IMG/VR virus record: IMGVR_UViG_3300036760_000028
Coordinates: 1-30,009 of that record
From: a virus
Length of the DNA: 30,009 nt
Direction: 5' to 3' (one strand)
The position numbers and the translations under genes were made by a program. The notes below the pieces were generated by a model that saw only the letters and a program-made list of their open reading frames with translations, searched no databases and was not told the DNA's origin. Shown here one piece after another: positions 1 through 6,165 of the stretch (its first letter is position 1; each line of letters opens with the position of its first letter).

Positions 1-189
1 GATCAGCATCCGGATTGCGGCTGGCCCAGCCAACGCAATAAACGACTGCGCCATGAAGCCGAGTTCATTTTTCAGGCGCTGCACGTCGCGCTCATAGGCT
101 TTCTGCGCGGCGCGGGTCTTTTGAAATCCAGCAACGACCTGCTCGAACTTCAACCGCATGTCAATGATGAGGGATGCTGCGATGGACAC
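1..189 (-). CDS. Tape measure protein, N-terminal part (runs off window)
   Basis: Only the first 63 codons are in the window. I choose GTG at 189-187 because GAGGT lies 7 nt upstream. The translation opens with a short hydrophobic stretch (SIAASLIID), followed by a charged helical segment with repeated K, R, Q and E and no stop to the window edge. Position directly after the tail chaperone G/GT pair is the standard place for the tape measure gene in siphoviruses, whose product sets tail length and occupies the tail lumen. The gene overlaps the end of the T reading frame by 29 bp. Identity rests on gene order plus helical character, because too little is present for domain recognition. The first ATG (159) is an alternative start. 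Confidence 0.7.
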   Translation of the reverse strand, partial: MSIAASLIIDMRLKFEQVVAGFQKTRAAQKAYERDVQRLKNELGFMAQSFIALAGPAAIRMLI

Positions 190-394
190 GTTTTCGACCT
201 CGTTTTATTTGATTAACGGAAGCCTCTGCTTTATTTTTCAGATAGGCTTCGCGCTGCTTGTCATTTTCCACATTAAAAAAGGCGATCCACTCGGACAACT
301 CATGTGATCCGATGGACCGCCTCAATTCACAGACCGTTTTGCCGAGCGACCGCGCCAATGTAAACAGGAAACGGCGGGCGGGCCGCTCAATCAG
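161..394 (-). CDS. Tail assembly chaperone T extension, reached by -1 frameshift
   Basis: This frame encodes 77 residues if entered by a -1 slip at the end of the upstream chaperone gene. It contains SHELSEWIAFFNVEN, which resembles the gpT-type domain (a helix followed by an E-W-x-A aromatic motif). It has no good independent start: only a TTG at 358 with no convincing ribosome site. It stays open back to 394, exactly where a slip on A AAA AAC would place the ribosome. The fusion (G plus T) would be about 184 residues. In lambda, gpG and gpGT chaperone the tape measure protein and recruit tail-tube subunits but are absent from the finished tail. The tape measure start overlaps its end. Confidence 0.75.
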   Translation of the reverse strand: MIERPARRFLFTLARSLGKTVCELRRSIGSHELSEWIAFFNVENDKQREAYLKNKAEASVNQIKRGRKRVHRSIPHH

Positions 395-714
395 TTTTTT
401 TCGAGCGCCTCAATATCTTCGCTGGTGGTGCCGGACAGTTTGTGCGCGAGCTCGTATAATTTCAGGCCGAGCGCGGCAGGTAAAACTCCGATCTTGCCGA
501 CATCCTCATCCGTAAAAACACGCTCGCCCTTGTCATTGCAGAGCACCTTGATTAACAGGCGCGCCCGGAAGGGAGAGTTCTTTTCCGATTTCCCAAAATT
601 AAACATCTCCATTTCGTAGGTATCGCGTTCATCCAGTGTCATCTCCCGGATATAAAGATTGTCTCCGAGCGCGCACGGCTTAATCTTGACTCGTTTGAGC
701 GTTGAGTAATCCAT
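391..714 (-). CDS. Tail assembly chaperone (G-like)
   Basis: The product is 107 residues, with a positively charged N-terminus and acidic, helix-rich remainder. It lies between a tail-tube gene and the tape measure, which is the lambda G position. The ATG at 714 overlaps the TGA of the preceding tail-tube gene (TGATG), implying coupled translation. The last codons are GAA AAA AAC TGA, forming the frameshift site. The expected role is to bind the tape measure protein and help tail-tube subunits polymerise around it. The family is poorly conserved, so the call depends on position and on the frameshift rather than on motifs. Confidence 0.75.
   Translation of the reverse strand: MDYSTLKRVKIKPCALGDNLYIREMTLDERDTYEMEMFNFGKSEKNSPFRARLLIKVLCNDKGERVFTDEDVGKIGVLPAALGLKLYELAHKLSGTTSEDIEALEKN
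394..402 (-). promoter_or_regulatory. Programmed -1 ribosomal frameshift site (A AAA AAC)
   Basis: The minus strand reads GAAAAAAAC immediately before the TGA stop (393-391) of the G-like gene. In the zero frame this is GAA AAA AAC, so the heptamer A AAA AAC at 400-394 has the canonical X XXY YYZ form. Slipping back one base leads to CTG (394-392) and continues through the T-like frame to 161. Stop-adjacent slippery heptamers at this point are typical of siphovirus G/GT gene pairs. I did not identify a clear downstream stem-loop by eye. Confidence 0.8.
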
Positions 715-1124
715 CAGACAGCCGTCCGCGTGAGCGTCCCGTCGCCTTGCAGCGTCACAGAAGTCGTGTTCACCTCACCGATGGAACCACTCAGCGGCGG
801 GTAGGTTTCGAGTAGTGCGTTACCGGTATATTTCGGATTGGTTGGACTGGATGCCCCGGCGTCCGGGCGGATCTCAATGGCAAACGCGGCGGCACCCACC
901 AGTGGGAATAGAGTCGCGTCCACTTTGGCGCTCGCGTAATCCTGGTTAAATTCAATATTAACGCTCCAGTCCTTGAGCCCGGCAAGTTTCGCCCGAGTGG
1001 CAATACTCATGGCGGATTTGTCCTTGATTTCCGCGCCGTAATTAATGGTCACTGACCTGACATGATCTGACAAATCAACCGCGTTGATGAGCGTATAGGC
1101 GTTAACTAAAACAATCGCAGCCAT
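714..1124 (-). CDS. Second tail-tube (major tail) protein paralogue
   Basis: The product has 136 residues. ATG at 1124 is chosen because AGGTAA precedes it and because the N-terminus then matches the neighbouring major tail protein: MAAI, a DLS motif near residue 18, YGAEIKDK near 30 and KLAGLK near 45 occur in both. It lacks the C-terminal domain of that neighbour. Siphovirus tail-tube subunits form stacked hexameric rings, so this is either a second tube subunit or a minor ring protein. An intrinsic terminator lies between the two copies, which could reduce expression of this one. The C-terminus ends in a run of T, V and L typical of a beta-strand. Function is inferred from the paralogy and gene order. 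Confidence 0.75.
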   Translation of the reverse strand: MAAIVLVNAYTLINAVDLSDHVRSVTINYGAEIKDKSAMSIATRAKLAGLKDWSVNIEFNQDYASAKVDATLFPLVGAAAFAIEIRPDAGASSPTNPKYTGNALLETYPPLSGSIGEVNTTSVTLQGDGTLTRTAV

Positions 1125-1148
1125 GATGATTACCTCGCTGAAAGAAAT

Positions 1149-1171
1149 AAAAAAACCCGCCGGAGCGGGTT
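1149..1171 (-). terminator. Intrinsic terminator between the two tail-tube genes
   Basis: On the minus strand, AACCCGC, a 4-nt loop and GCGGGTT form a 7-bp stem followed by seven T. It lies after the 240-residue tail protein gene and just before the second paralogue. The same core, down to the loop, occurs at 8480-8501 ahead of the capsid gene. Confidence 0.85.
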
Positions 1172-1194
1172 CAGATTGAAAAAACTTGGGAGGG

Positions 1195-1917
1195 TTAAAG
1201 GATCCCGAGCGTGACCATAAAATCAAAGGTCGGCGTGGTACCGGCAATGGTGTAACTAATACGCCACCAGCCATCCGTCTGCGGCCCATTAATCACCAAC
1301 CATTCCGCGCCAATGTTGGTTTTCTGCGCAAAGGTTCCGCGTGTGACCGGCGTAGTGAAACCGCTGTTATCATCCGATTTCACCGTGACATCGAGCGTCG
1401 GCGTGCCTGATTTTGCGGTGACATGCAAAGCGGCATACATGCGCTGTGCTGCGGTCAGTGCGCCGAGTTGACGGCCCGTGGAGTTGCCGCTGCCGGTGCC
1501 CACTGCTGCGCCATTAAATTCAACTGTGCCTCTGATAAAATTATCCCCAGCCTCACCCGTGACAGAGAACTGGAATACCTCGCCGATGGCAGCACCGGGG
1601 TTGTAATCGCCCAGGATGACGTTGTTGATAAACGCTCTATCTCCAGCGGCAATAGTCTCCGGCGCAACCGTCATGACCACCTGTGATCCGACACGGGAAA
1701 ATAAAACATCATCAACAGCATTGGCCCCGCCGTTCCAAAAGCCCTGATGACTGAAGGCCAGTGTTTTCAGTCCCGCGAGTTTTCGCCGTGTGGTATTTCC
1801 GAATGTGGTTTTGTCCTTGATCTCCGCACCGTAATCCAGAGCGATGGCGTTCATGTCCCCGGAGAGGTCAAAGCCATCCATCAATACGTGCGCATTTGCC
1901 AAAATAATTGCGGCCAT
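1195..1917 (-). CDS. Major tail (tube) protein with extra C-terminal domain
   Basis: The product has 240 residues. The ATG at 1917 has GGAG about 8 nt upstream. Residues 1 to about 140 are homologous along their length to the next gene (shared MAAI, DLS, YGAEIKDK and KLAGLK blocks). Residues about 145-240 form an additional serine/threonine/glycine-rich, beta-type domain of the Ig-like or carbohydrate-binding kind found appended to siphovirus tail-tube proteins, often exposed on the tail surface. Position after a DUF3168-type tail terminator gene agrees. A 22-bp terminator hairpin follows. Assignment as tube protein is from gene order and the duplicated core; the nature of the C-terminal domain is inferred. 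Confidence 0.75.
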   Translation of the reverse strand: MAAIILANAHVLMDGFDLSGDMNAIALDYGAEIKDKTTFGNTTRRKLAGLKTLAFSHQGFWNGGANAVDDVLFSRVGSQVVMTVAPETIAAGDRAFINNVILGDYNPGAAIGEVFQFSVTGEAGDNFIRGTVEFNGAAVGTGSGNSTGRQLGALTAAQRMYAALHVTAKSGTPTLDVTVKSDDNSGFTTPVTRGTFAQKTNIGAEWLVINGPQTDGWWRISYTIAGTTPTFDFMVTLGIL

Positions 1918-1919
1918 GG

Positions 1920-2318
1920 TTAAGGCTCCGTGTAAATCACATCAATATCCGTGATGACCTGGTAAATCAGGGCATCAGAATCATATAAGTCGATCTCGTT
2001 TAAAATGAAACAATCGTGAATAACGATTCCGGCAAAGGTGCCTTTGAATCGCTGAAACCCTGACAGGATTTGTTTCGCCAGCGTCTTGGCGCTGGTGAAT
2101 GTCGCCCCCCAGGCGGAAAGTTGTATGCGCGCCCGCGCCACAGTGGCATCTGCGCCCATGGCTGATACCCGCTCATTGCTGATGCGCGTATAAGTGAGCG
2201 CCGGTAATGTCGGCTGCTGCGGTAACTGCAATGGATAGGCGCGTGTCCCGATCAATGCGCTGATCCCGGCAAACGTGGTAGCGCGGTTATAAATGGCTTC
2301 TTCAACGGCGGTCGGCAT
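1920..2318 (-). CDS. Tail terminator / tail completion protein (DUF3168-like)
   Basis: The product has 132 residues. Opening with VEEAIYNRATTFAGISALIG and a YP-x-LPQQPTLPALTY segment, it fits the DUF3168 / gpU-like family, which caps the tail tube and joins it to the head. Two bases separate its stop from the major tail gene. Its own start (ATG 2318) has no visible Shine-Dalgarno sequence. Upstream lies the noncoding block and plus-strand cassette, not the gp10-like gene that usually adjoins it, so its native upstream sequence may have been displaced. AT-rich TATATA boxes within 30 bp upstream could act as a minus-strand promoter, but no good -35 is seen. Confidence 0.75.
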   Translation of the reverse strand: MPTAVEEAIYNRATTFAGISALIGTRAYPLQLPQQPTLPALTYTRISNERVSAMGADATVARARIQLSAWGATFTSAKTLAKQILSGFQRFKGTFAGIVIHDCFILNEIDLYDSDALIYQVITDIDVIYTEP

Positions 2319-2637
2319 AAGCTATTGATTTATATAGGCTATATATAGGCAAATGCTGAAAATCATGATTTTTTCTCGTTGAAATTAAAAAAATGCTTCA
2401 AAATTTGACTCCAGTTAAACGCTACGGCCCCAACCTATATAGAGATATAGCCTCATAATGCGGCCTATGGCGGCCAAATATAAAGGCCGTTTAGGAATTT
2501 TTCCCGTTATCCTAACCTATTGATATATATATTATTATAGTTGTAGACAATACCGCATATTGCGGCTATAGTTAAATTATGAGATAGGACATCTATCTCA
2601 CCCGCGCCTCGGGGGTCCAGGGGCTGGAGAAACAATA
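2319..2637. promoter_or_regulatory. Palindrome-rich noncoding control block
   Basis: This stretch holds no credible gene. It is AT-rich and separates the minus-strand tail genes from the plus-strand cassette. It contains perfect short palindromes: TATATAGGCTATATA (2331-2345), CTATATAGAGATATAG (2435-2450), CCGCATATTGCGG (2553-2565) and the hairpin at 2580-2600. Several TATATA or TATAGT boxes could serve as -10 elements in either direction (for example TATAGT at 2568-2573 on plus), but I find no consensus -35 at proper spacing. It probably contains the promoter and operator of the cassette, and possibly a promoter for the tail genes. Confidence 0.55.
2580..2600 (+). repeat. Hairpin element copy 1 (8-bp stem, 5-nt loop)
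   Basis: TGAGATAG, loop GACAT, then CTATCTCA form a perfect inverted repeat ending 37 nt before the ATG of the first cassette gene. The second copy at 2945-2965 differs by one loop base. Flanking bases (ATNATG before, CACC and GCGCC/GCCGCC after) are also partly conserved. It could be an operator or an RNA hairpin controlling translation. Confidence 0.75.
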
Positions 2638-2928
2638 ATGACTACCCAAATAATTTACAACGGCAACGAATACGTCGAAATTGGCAGCGTGGACGCCGTA
2701 GACGACCGCATAACAACTAAACCGGAATGGCCGGTATGCGACGAAAGCGGGCGCTGGCATCAAAAAAAGTTCGATGGCCAAGCCGCATGCTACAGGCAGG
2801 GCCAGGTGCATTTCGGCCTCTTGGTCGAGGAGGTCGACGAGAAAAATGTTCCTCGCGACGAAGATGGCGAATTGAATCTCAACGATCTTTTCTCAACGTC
2901 TCACGGGCGCGTATACCGGGTAATATGA
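2638..2928 (+). CDS. Cassette gene 1, hypothetical acidic protein
   Basis: The product has 96 residues and no domain I recognise. It is acidic, with aromatic residues spread through a compact sequence and a cluster EVDEKNVPRDEDGELNLND near the C-terminus. There is no signal peptide or membrane segment. ATG 2638 has GGAG 9 nt upstream, and the repeated hairpin lies 37 nt upstream. It is the first gene of a plus-strand group embedded in the minus-strand tail module, so it is unlikely to be a virion morphogenesis gene. It may be a moron expressed independently of the lytic programme. Confidence 0.7.
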   Translation: MTTQIIYNGNEYVEIGSVDAVDDRITTKPEWPVCDESGRWHQKKFDGQAACYRQGQVHFGLLVEEVDEKNVPRDEDGELNLNDLFSTSHGRVYRVI

Positions 2929-2944
2929 CCAACCACCCTAATCA

Positions 2945-2965
2945 TGAGATAGAACATCTATCTCA
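2945..2965 (+). repeat. Hairpin element copy 2 (8-bp stem, 5-nt loop)
   Basis: TGAGATAG, loop AACAT, then CTATCTCA form a perfect inverted repeat 36 nt before the ATG at 3002. It lies in the 73-nt gap between cassette genes 1 and 2. Stem sequence is identical to copy 1, and its distance to the next start codon is nearly identical too. A simple transcription start for the operon would not need this internal copy, which favours a role in each gene's mRNA or a second promoter. Confidence 0.75.
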
Positions 2966-3001
2966 CCGCCGCCAGCCGGTAGCCTGGTGAGGAATACGAA
3001 A

Positions 3002-3415
3002 ATGAACACTGAAATTAAACTGCAATACCAACTCAGTAACGGAAACTGGGTAAATTGTCGCAAATCTGGATCTGACGACCGCACAGAGGAATTTTTGGTT
3101 CTCTGCGAGAAAAATAACGGTATTAACGCAACTGGTAAAATCGTTCCAATCCGCCTCGCGCTACACCCCCTAACTAGGGACAACGTAATCATGGCCCTAC
3201 TCGCTGGGCAGAAATTGAGGAACGCGCCAGATGATTGGTATTCAAATTGCCGCTCTGAAATCCCTGTAATAGAACAACGCAATCTGAGAGAGGCCGCGCA
3301 GGCGCGTATCGAATACGTCCGTTGTGACTGCGGGCACTCAGCGCCACGCGGTAGCGTGATGTCAGCCAGTCTGGGTTCGTCCTGCCCAGACTGTTACGAT
3401 CGCCTGAGCAGCTAG
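3002..3415 (+). CDS. Cassette gene 2, hypothetical protein with C-terminal zinc ribbon
   Basis: The product has 137 residues from ATG 3002, which has GAGGA 9 nt upstream; an in-frame ATG-like start at 2987 lies inside the leader and is less likely. The N-terminal ~100 residues have no recognised domain. The C-terminus has a CxCGH segment followed 17 residues later by CPDC, which looks like a small zinc-binding knuckle and suggests nucleic-acid or protein binding. It is followed by gene 3 after two bases. No homology-based function can be given. Confidence 0.7.
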   Translation: MNTEIKLQYQLSNGNWVNCRKSGSDDRTEEFLVLCEKNNGINATGKIVPIRLALHPLTRDNVIMALLAGQKLRNAPDDWYSNCRSEIPVIEQRNLREAAQARIEYVRCDCGHSAPRGSVMSASLGSSCPDCYDRLSS

Positions 3416-3417
3416 CC

Positions 3418-3855
3418 ATGAATAATATCATTAAATTGCGTATCACCGATGGATACAGCCACGCAGAGGAGTTCGCGGCGACAGATATACGCTCATTTCG
3501 ACGAGGGTTAGCTGAGGCGCTGTGTAGATTTACGGCGTGGCGCATCTCAAAATTTCCAGAATATCAAACAAAAAATCGTGAGCGTGCACGAAACGATGAC
3601 CCTGCGCTGCATTTCCACGTCCACCAGCGTAGTGGCTGGTTCAACGTCGGCGCCTATCCTCAGGCGTGGGGGCTCGGGTTTAAGGGCGCTGGACGTTTCC
3701 CAGCAGCCAGTGCCAAAAATCTATTCAGCTCCTCTGAATACCTGTGGGATTGCGTTCAGCAAACAGAATGTCACGGGCAGGCAATTGGCGAATTTATAAA
3801 CTGCGTTGTCGCTGAGATAGCGACATCAGAGCCGCCTAAATTGAAATTAGTATGA
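3418..3855 (+). CDS. Cassette gene 3, hypothetical protein
   Basis: The product has 145 residues and no recognised family. It is rich in aromatic and basic residues in the first half, with HFHVHQRSGWFNVG near residues 63-76 and a W-G-L-G-F-K-G stretch after it, compatible with a small alpha/beta domain. No membrane segment is visible. It begins two bases after gene 2's stop with a weak ribosome site, and its TGA overlaps the next ATG (ATGA at 3852-3855), so genes 3 and 4 are translationally coupled. Confidence 0.65.
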   Translation: MNNIIKLRITDGYSHAEEFAATDIRSFRRGLAEALCRFTAWRISKFPEYQTKNRERARNDDPALHFHVHQRSGWFNVGAYPQAWGLGFKGAGRFPAASAKNLFSSSEYLWDCVQQTECHGQAIGEFINCVVAEIATSEPPKLKLV

Positions 3856-4100
3856 GCATATTCACAACACTCATGCGCCGCGCCGATACACTGCGCAAAC
3901 TGGAATCCGAACCTCTGCGCTCGGAATGGTGGGCTGGGTATATGCGCGGACTGCGGCGTGCCCATCACGGAGAGAATTTCGGCACCCAGACGGAGCACGA
4001 GTTGCGCCTCTCTGCCGTTGACTCCACCGACCCAATGCGCGCTGCTCTCGGGCGCGGATACCGTGCTGGACTAACTCTGACAATGCGCGATCCAAACTGA
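3852..4100 (+). CDS. Cassette gene 4, small hypothetical protein
   Basis: The product has 82 residues. It includes SEWWAGYMRGLRRAHHGENFG followed by a G-x-G-Y-R-A-G segment. This pattern of an aromatic, arginine-rich helix plus a short glycine turn is seen in small phage and mobile-element proteins of unknown role. Start and stop overlap neighbours (ATGA before, TGATG after), which supports a real coupled gene. It is probably soluble and basic at the N-terminus. No function is assigned. Confidence 0.6.
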   Translation: MSIFTTLMRRADTLRKLESEPLRSEWWAGYMRGLRRAHHGENFGTQTEHELRLSAVDSTDPMRAALGRGYRAGLTLTMRDPN

Positions 4101-4288
4101 TGACCGGCACTGAGTTCTCTGCCTTTCTCGCCGCCCACGATCTCACCGAGGTCAGGGCGGCTTCTCTTTTTGACGTTGACCGGGCCACGGTGCAGCGCTG
4201 GAAGATACGCAAGCACGTGCCGGGGCCGGTGGCTCTGTGCTGCCGGATTCTCACAGCCAAATTAATTAAGAGAGTTTTGTTTTCTTGA
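4100..4288 (+). CDS. Cassette gene 5, small helix-turn-helix protein
   Basis: The product has 62 residues. Residues about 15-40 (LTEVRAASLFDVDRATVQRW followed by K and the GPVALCCRIL helix) match the HTH form of Cro/XRE-like DNA-binding proteins: a hydrophobic helix, a short turn and a recognition helix ending in V-Q-R-W. It may regulate the cassette by binding palindromes in the upstream block. Its last 23 bp overlap the 3' end of the convergent gp10-like gene on minus, so the two genes share sequence tail to tail. The HTH assignment is fairly firm, but the target is inferred. Confidence 0.7.
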   Translation: MTGTEFSAFLAAHDLTEVRAASLFDVDRATVQRWKIRKHVPGPVALCCRILTAKLIKRVLFS

Positions 4289-4670
4289 AAAAACGCTCGA
4301 TGCGTTTATTCAAATCTTCACGCATGATGGATAATACCTTGGCCCTGTTTTTTTCGAGCGCATGGCGCATGAATGGTCTGGCACTGATTAATGCCGTTCC
4401 ATATTCGATAAATCGCGCATAAAATAGTTTAGTAATCACTTGCACGATTACGCTTTTTTTCAAACGGTTGATATTCACAGCGCCGACTTTGAGACTATCC
4501 CGCAATGCTCCGGTTGACACAGGAGCGTTCTGTTTTGCATCCTCGAGAACAATCTTCATTCCCTTGCGCATGCTTCCCTGCATGGCCTTGATGGCCTTTT
4601 CATCCCCCATCTGTTTCAAGGCGTCCTCAAGCTCCTTGAAGCCGCGCATTGATATATTTTCTTCAGGCAT
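4266..4670 (-). CDS. Head-tail joining / tail completion protein (HK97 gp10-like)
   Basis: The product has 134 residues. The signature is A-P-V-S-T-G-A-L-R-D-S near residues 49-59, then YARFIEYGTALISARPFMRHAL near 85-107, which is the pattern of the HK97 gp10 / minor capsid family. It follows the head-tail adaptor gene with an 8-bp overlap, and a gp10-like gene usually precedes the DUF3168 tail terminator. Here that partner is 1.95 kb away behind the plus-strand cassette. The C-terminus is very basic (KKTKLS). An internal ATG at 4649 is an alternative start. Confidence 0.8.
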   Translation of the reverse strand: MPEENISMRGFKELEDALKQMGDEKAIKAMQGSMRKGMKIVLEDAKQNAPVSTGALRDSLKVGAVNINRLKKSVIVQVITKLFYARFIEYGTALISARPFMRHALEKNRAKVLSIMREDLNKRIERFFKKTKLS

Positions 4671-4983
4671 TGTGTTCGGTCGCCATCAGAGTTAATTCTT
4701 TATGCCGTTCCTCAATATCGAGGATGGCATTGATGTCAAACAGGCGCGAATCGTAATTGATGCGCATTTTCATGGTGATTCCATCCTGATAGCGGATGGT
4801 GAATTTCAGCGTGCGCTCGGCGTTGATCTGTTTGGCGGCAAAGAACTCACGGCCATTGACCGGCTGCACCCTGGCCCAAGGCCGGATAAAGGTCGCCCAG
4901 GATTCGACCAGCTCACCGAATCCGTTCTGGGTAGGCGTGCTGGCCTCGATGGTGATCCGATGGCGTAATAACCCGGAATGCAT
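4663..4983 (-). CDS. Head-tail adaptor (SPP1 gp16 / HK97 gp9-type)
   Basis: The product has 106 residues from ATG 4983, which overlaps the stop of the upstream connector gene (TAATG); a longer frame to 5013 exists but coupling supports 4983. The opening MHSGLLRHRITIE, then W-A-T-F-I-R-P-W-A-R-V and a late FTIRYQDGI strand, are typical of the head-tail adaptor (head closure) family, a beta-barrel ring that seals the portal after packaging. Its place between the gp6-like connector and the gp10-like gene agrees. Confidence 0.85.
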   Translation of the reverse strand: MHSGLLRHRITIEASTPTQNGFGELVESWATFIRPWARVQPVNGREFFAAKQINAERTLKFTIRYQDGITMKMRINYDSRLFDINAILDIEERHKELTLMATEHNA

Positions 4984-5552
4984 TACCAGTATGTCCTGAT
5001 ACGATAATTCCACATGAGATGTTGCGCAGCCTGCGGAACCTCATTGATGGTGAGCATGGATGTATTTTCCCGGTTCTCGTAATAGTGTCCGGCGATCATC
5101 ATCACAGCGTTGCGCAACGATTTAGGCACGTCCACCGGTAGGCCGTAGCCACATACCAGACGCACGGTGACGGCGTTCATCATCTCCCGCGTGACCGGCC
5201 AGGCTTGCCCGTAGGCTTCCATAATCCGGGCCGGGGCGCTGTAGATGTCCACGTCATAAACGGAGGCGGACAGGGTTTGCTCCGCGCCGTCACTGTCACG
5301 ATATTTGATTGAGGTAACGGATTGCAGCGGCGGCGTCGGGACCAGGAAATAACAAGGGAAAGCATCCAGCCGCCAGTCCCAGGTCTGCGTGATCAGCCGC
5401 CTGTTGGTAAACGCCTCCACGGCTTCACGCGCCAGCTTGATTCTCGTAAAGAGATCCACATCATCATCCGTATGCGATATGCGGAGATGTGTTTTCAGTT
5501 CATCTACTGAGACTGGCTCATACGCGGGCGGGGTGATCAGCGTAATCGACAT
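4983..5552 (-). CDS. Head-tail connector protein (gp6-like)
   Basis: The product has 189 residues. It opens MSITLITPPAYEPVSVDELK, then H-L-R-I, a D-D-D segment and a helix with AREAVEAFTNRRLITQTWDW, the classic signature of phage connector proteins of the gp6 / phiE125 gp8 kind. About 120 residues later the R-N-A-V-M-M-I-A-G-H-Y-Y-E-N-R-E helix completes the family pattern. These proteins form a ring below the portal. The gene ends in TAATG, coupling it to the adaptor gene. Confidence 0.9.
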   Translation of the reverse strand: MSITLITPPAYEPVSVDELKTHLRISHTDDDVDLFTRIKLAREAVEAFTNRRLITQTWDWRLDAFPCYFLVPTPPLQSVTSIKYRDSDGAEQTLSASVYDVDIYSAPARIMEAYGQAWPVTREMMNAVTVRLVCGYGLPVDVPKSLRNAVMMIAGHYYENRENTSMLTINEVPQAAQHLMWNYRIRTYW

Positions 5553-5555
5553 GGA

Positions 5556-5777
5556 TCATTCGGCCACTTTCTTGCTGCGTCCACGGCGCGGCGCCGGCGC
5601 TTTTACTTCCGGCGTTTCAGGAACGTCCAGGGTGGCCGTTTCGTGCTGTTCTTTTACCGCTTCCGCATATCCGCCCTGGAGATAGGCTTCTGCAACCAAA
5701 GAAGAAACCTCATAAACCTGCCCGGCCTGATGACAGCCTGCTGGCCCTGATGCAGTCGTGCGCATTTTGATTTTCAT
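5556..5777 (-). CDS. Small conserved phage protein with basic C-terminal tail
   Basis: The product has 73 residues. The N-terminal half contains a GPAGCHQAGQVYEVS strand-turn segment and a short EAYLQGGYAE helix. The C-terminal third is an acidic then basic tail (PAPRRGRSKK). Small proteins of this shape often lie between capsid and connector genes in HK97-like phages and are of unknown role. ATG 5777 has GGGG 5-6 nt upstream. It sits four bases ahead of the connector gene. Confidence 0.7.
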   Translation of the reverse strand: MKIKMRTTASGPAGCHQAGQVYEVSSLVAEAYLQGGYAEAVKEQHETATLDVPETPEVKAPAPRRGRSKKVAE

Positions 5778-5779
5778 GA

Positions 5780-6163
5780 TTACCCCACGAAGATGTAGAA
5801 CGTGCCAGACTTGGTGTCACCACCTGCGGCAATGACCAGTTTCAGACGTTCATTGGCGATATAGATATCATCCACCTGCGCCGTGCCGCCGGCCGCATAC
5901 AACAATGCCGCACCAGCCACATCGTGTTTGGCTTGCCGGTAGGCCCGTGTGAATGCAGACGTGCCGATGTTGTCATGATTGGCGACAACGGCGCCGGAGA
6001 TCTCGCCGGTGATATCGAGATCCGCCCCGGTATCGAGCGGGCTGGTGCCGTCAGGGACATAACTCACCTGCAGTACGCGCCCCATCACCGGCTCATCGGT
6101 GTACCCAGTAAAGGCGCCGCCCGCCGAGGTTGTAACGGGGATACTGTAGCGTTTAACAAACAT
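5780..6163 (-). CDS. Putative virion protein (head fibre/decoration-like)
   Basis: The product has 127 residues from ATG 6163 (GGGGAC upstream); an upstream in-frame start at 6181 overlaps the previous gene and is less likely. The sequence is a beta-rich, glycine/alanine/threonine-rich protein: YSIPVTTSAGGAFTGYTDEP at the start and an LKLVIAAGGDTKSGTFYIFV strand pattern at the end. This form recurs in structural genes that follow capsid genes in environmental siphoviruses. I infer a virion surface or structural role from position and composition; no domain was recognised. Confidence 0.6.
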   Translation of the reverse strand: MFVKRYSIPVTTSAGGAFTGYTDEPVMGRVLQVSYVPDGTSPLDTGADLDITGEISGAVVANHDNIGTSAFTRAYRQAKHDVAGAALLYAAGGTAQVDDIYIANERLKLVIAAGGDTKSGTFYIFVG

Positions 6164-6165
6164 GG

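Noticed and set aside
1125-1289. Extended start for the second tail-tube gene
   Set aside because: The extra residues overlap the upstream gene and terminator and break the clear N-terminal match to the paralogue.
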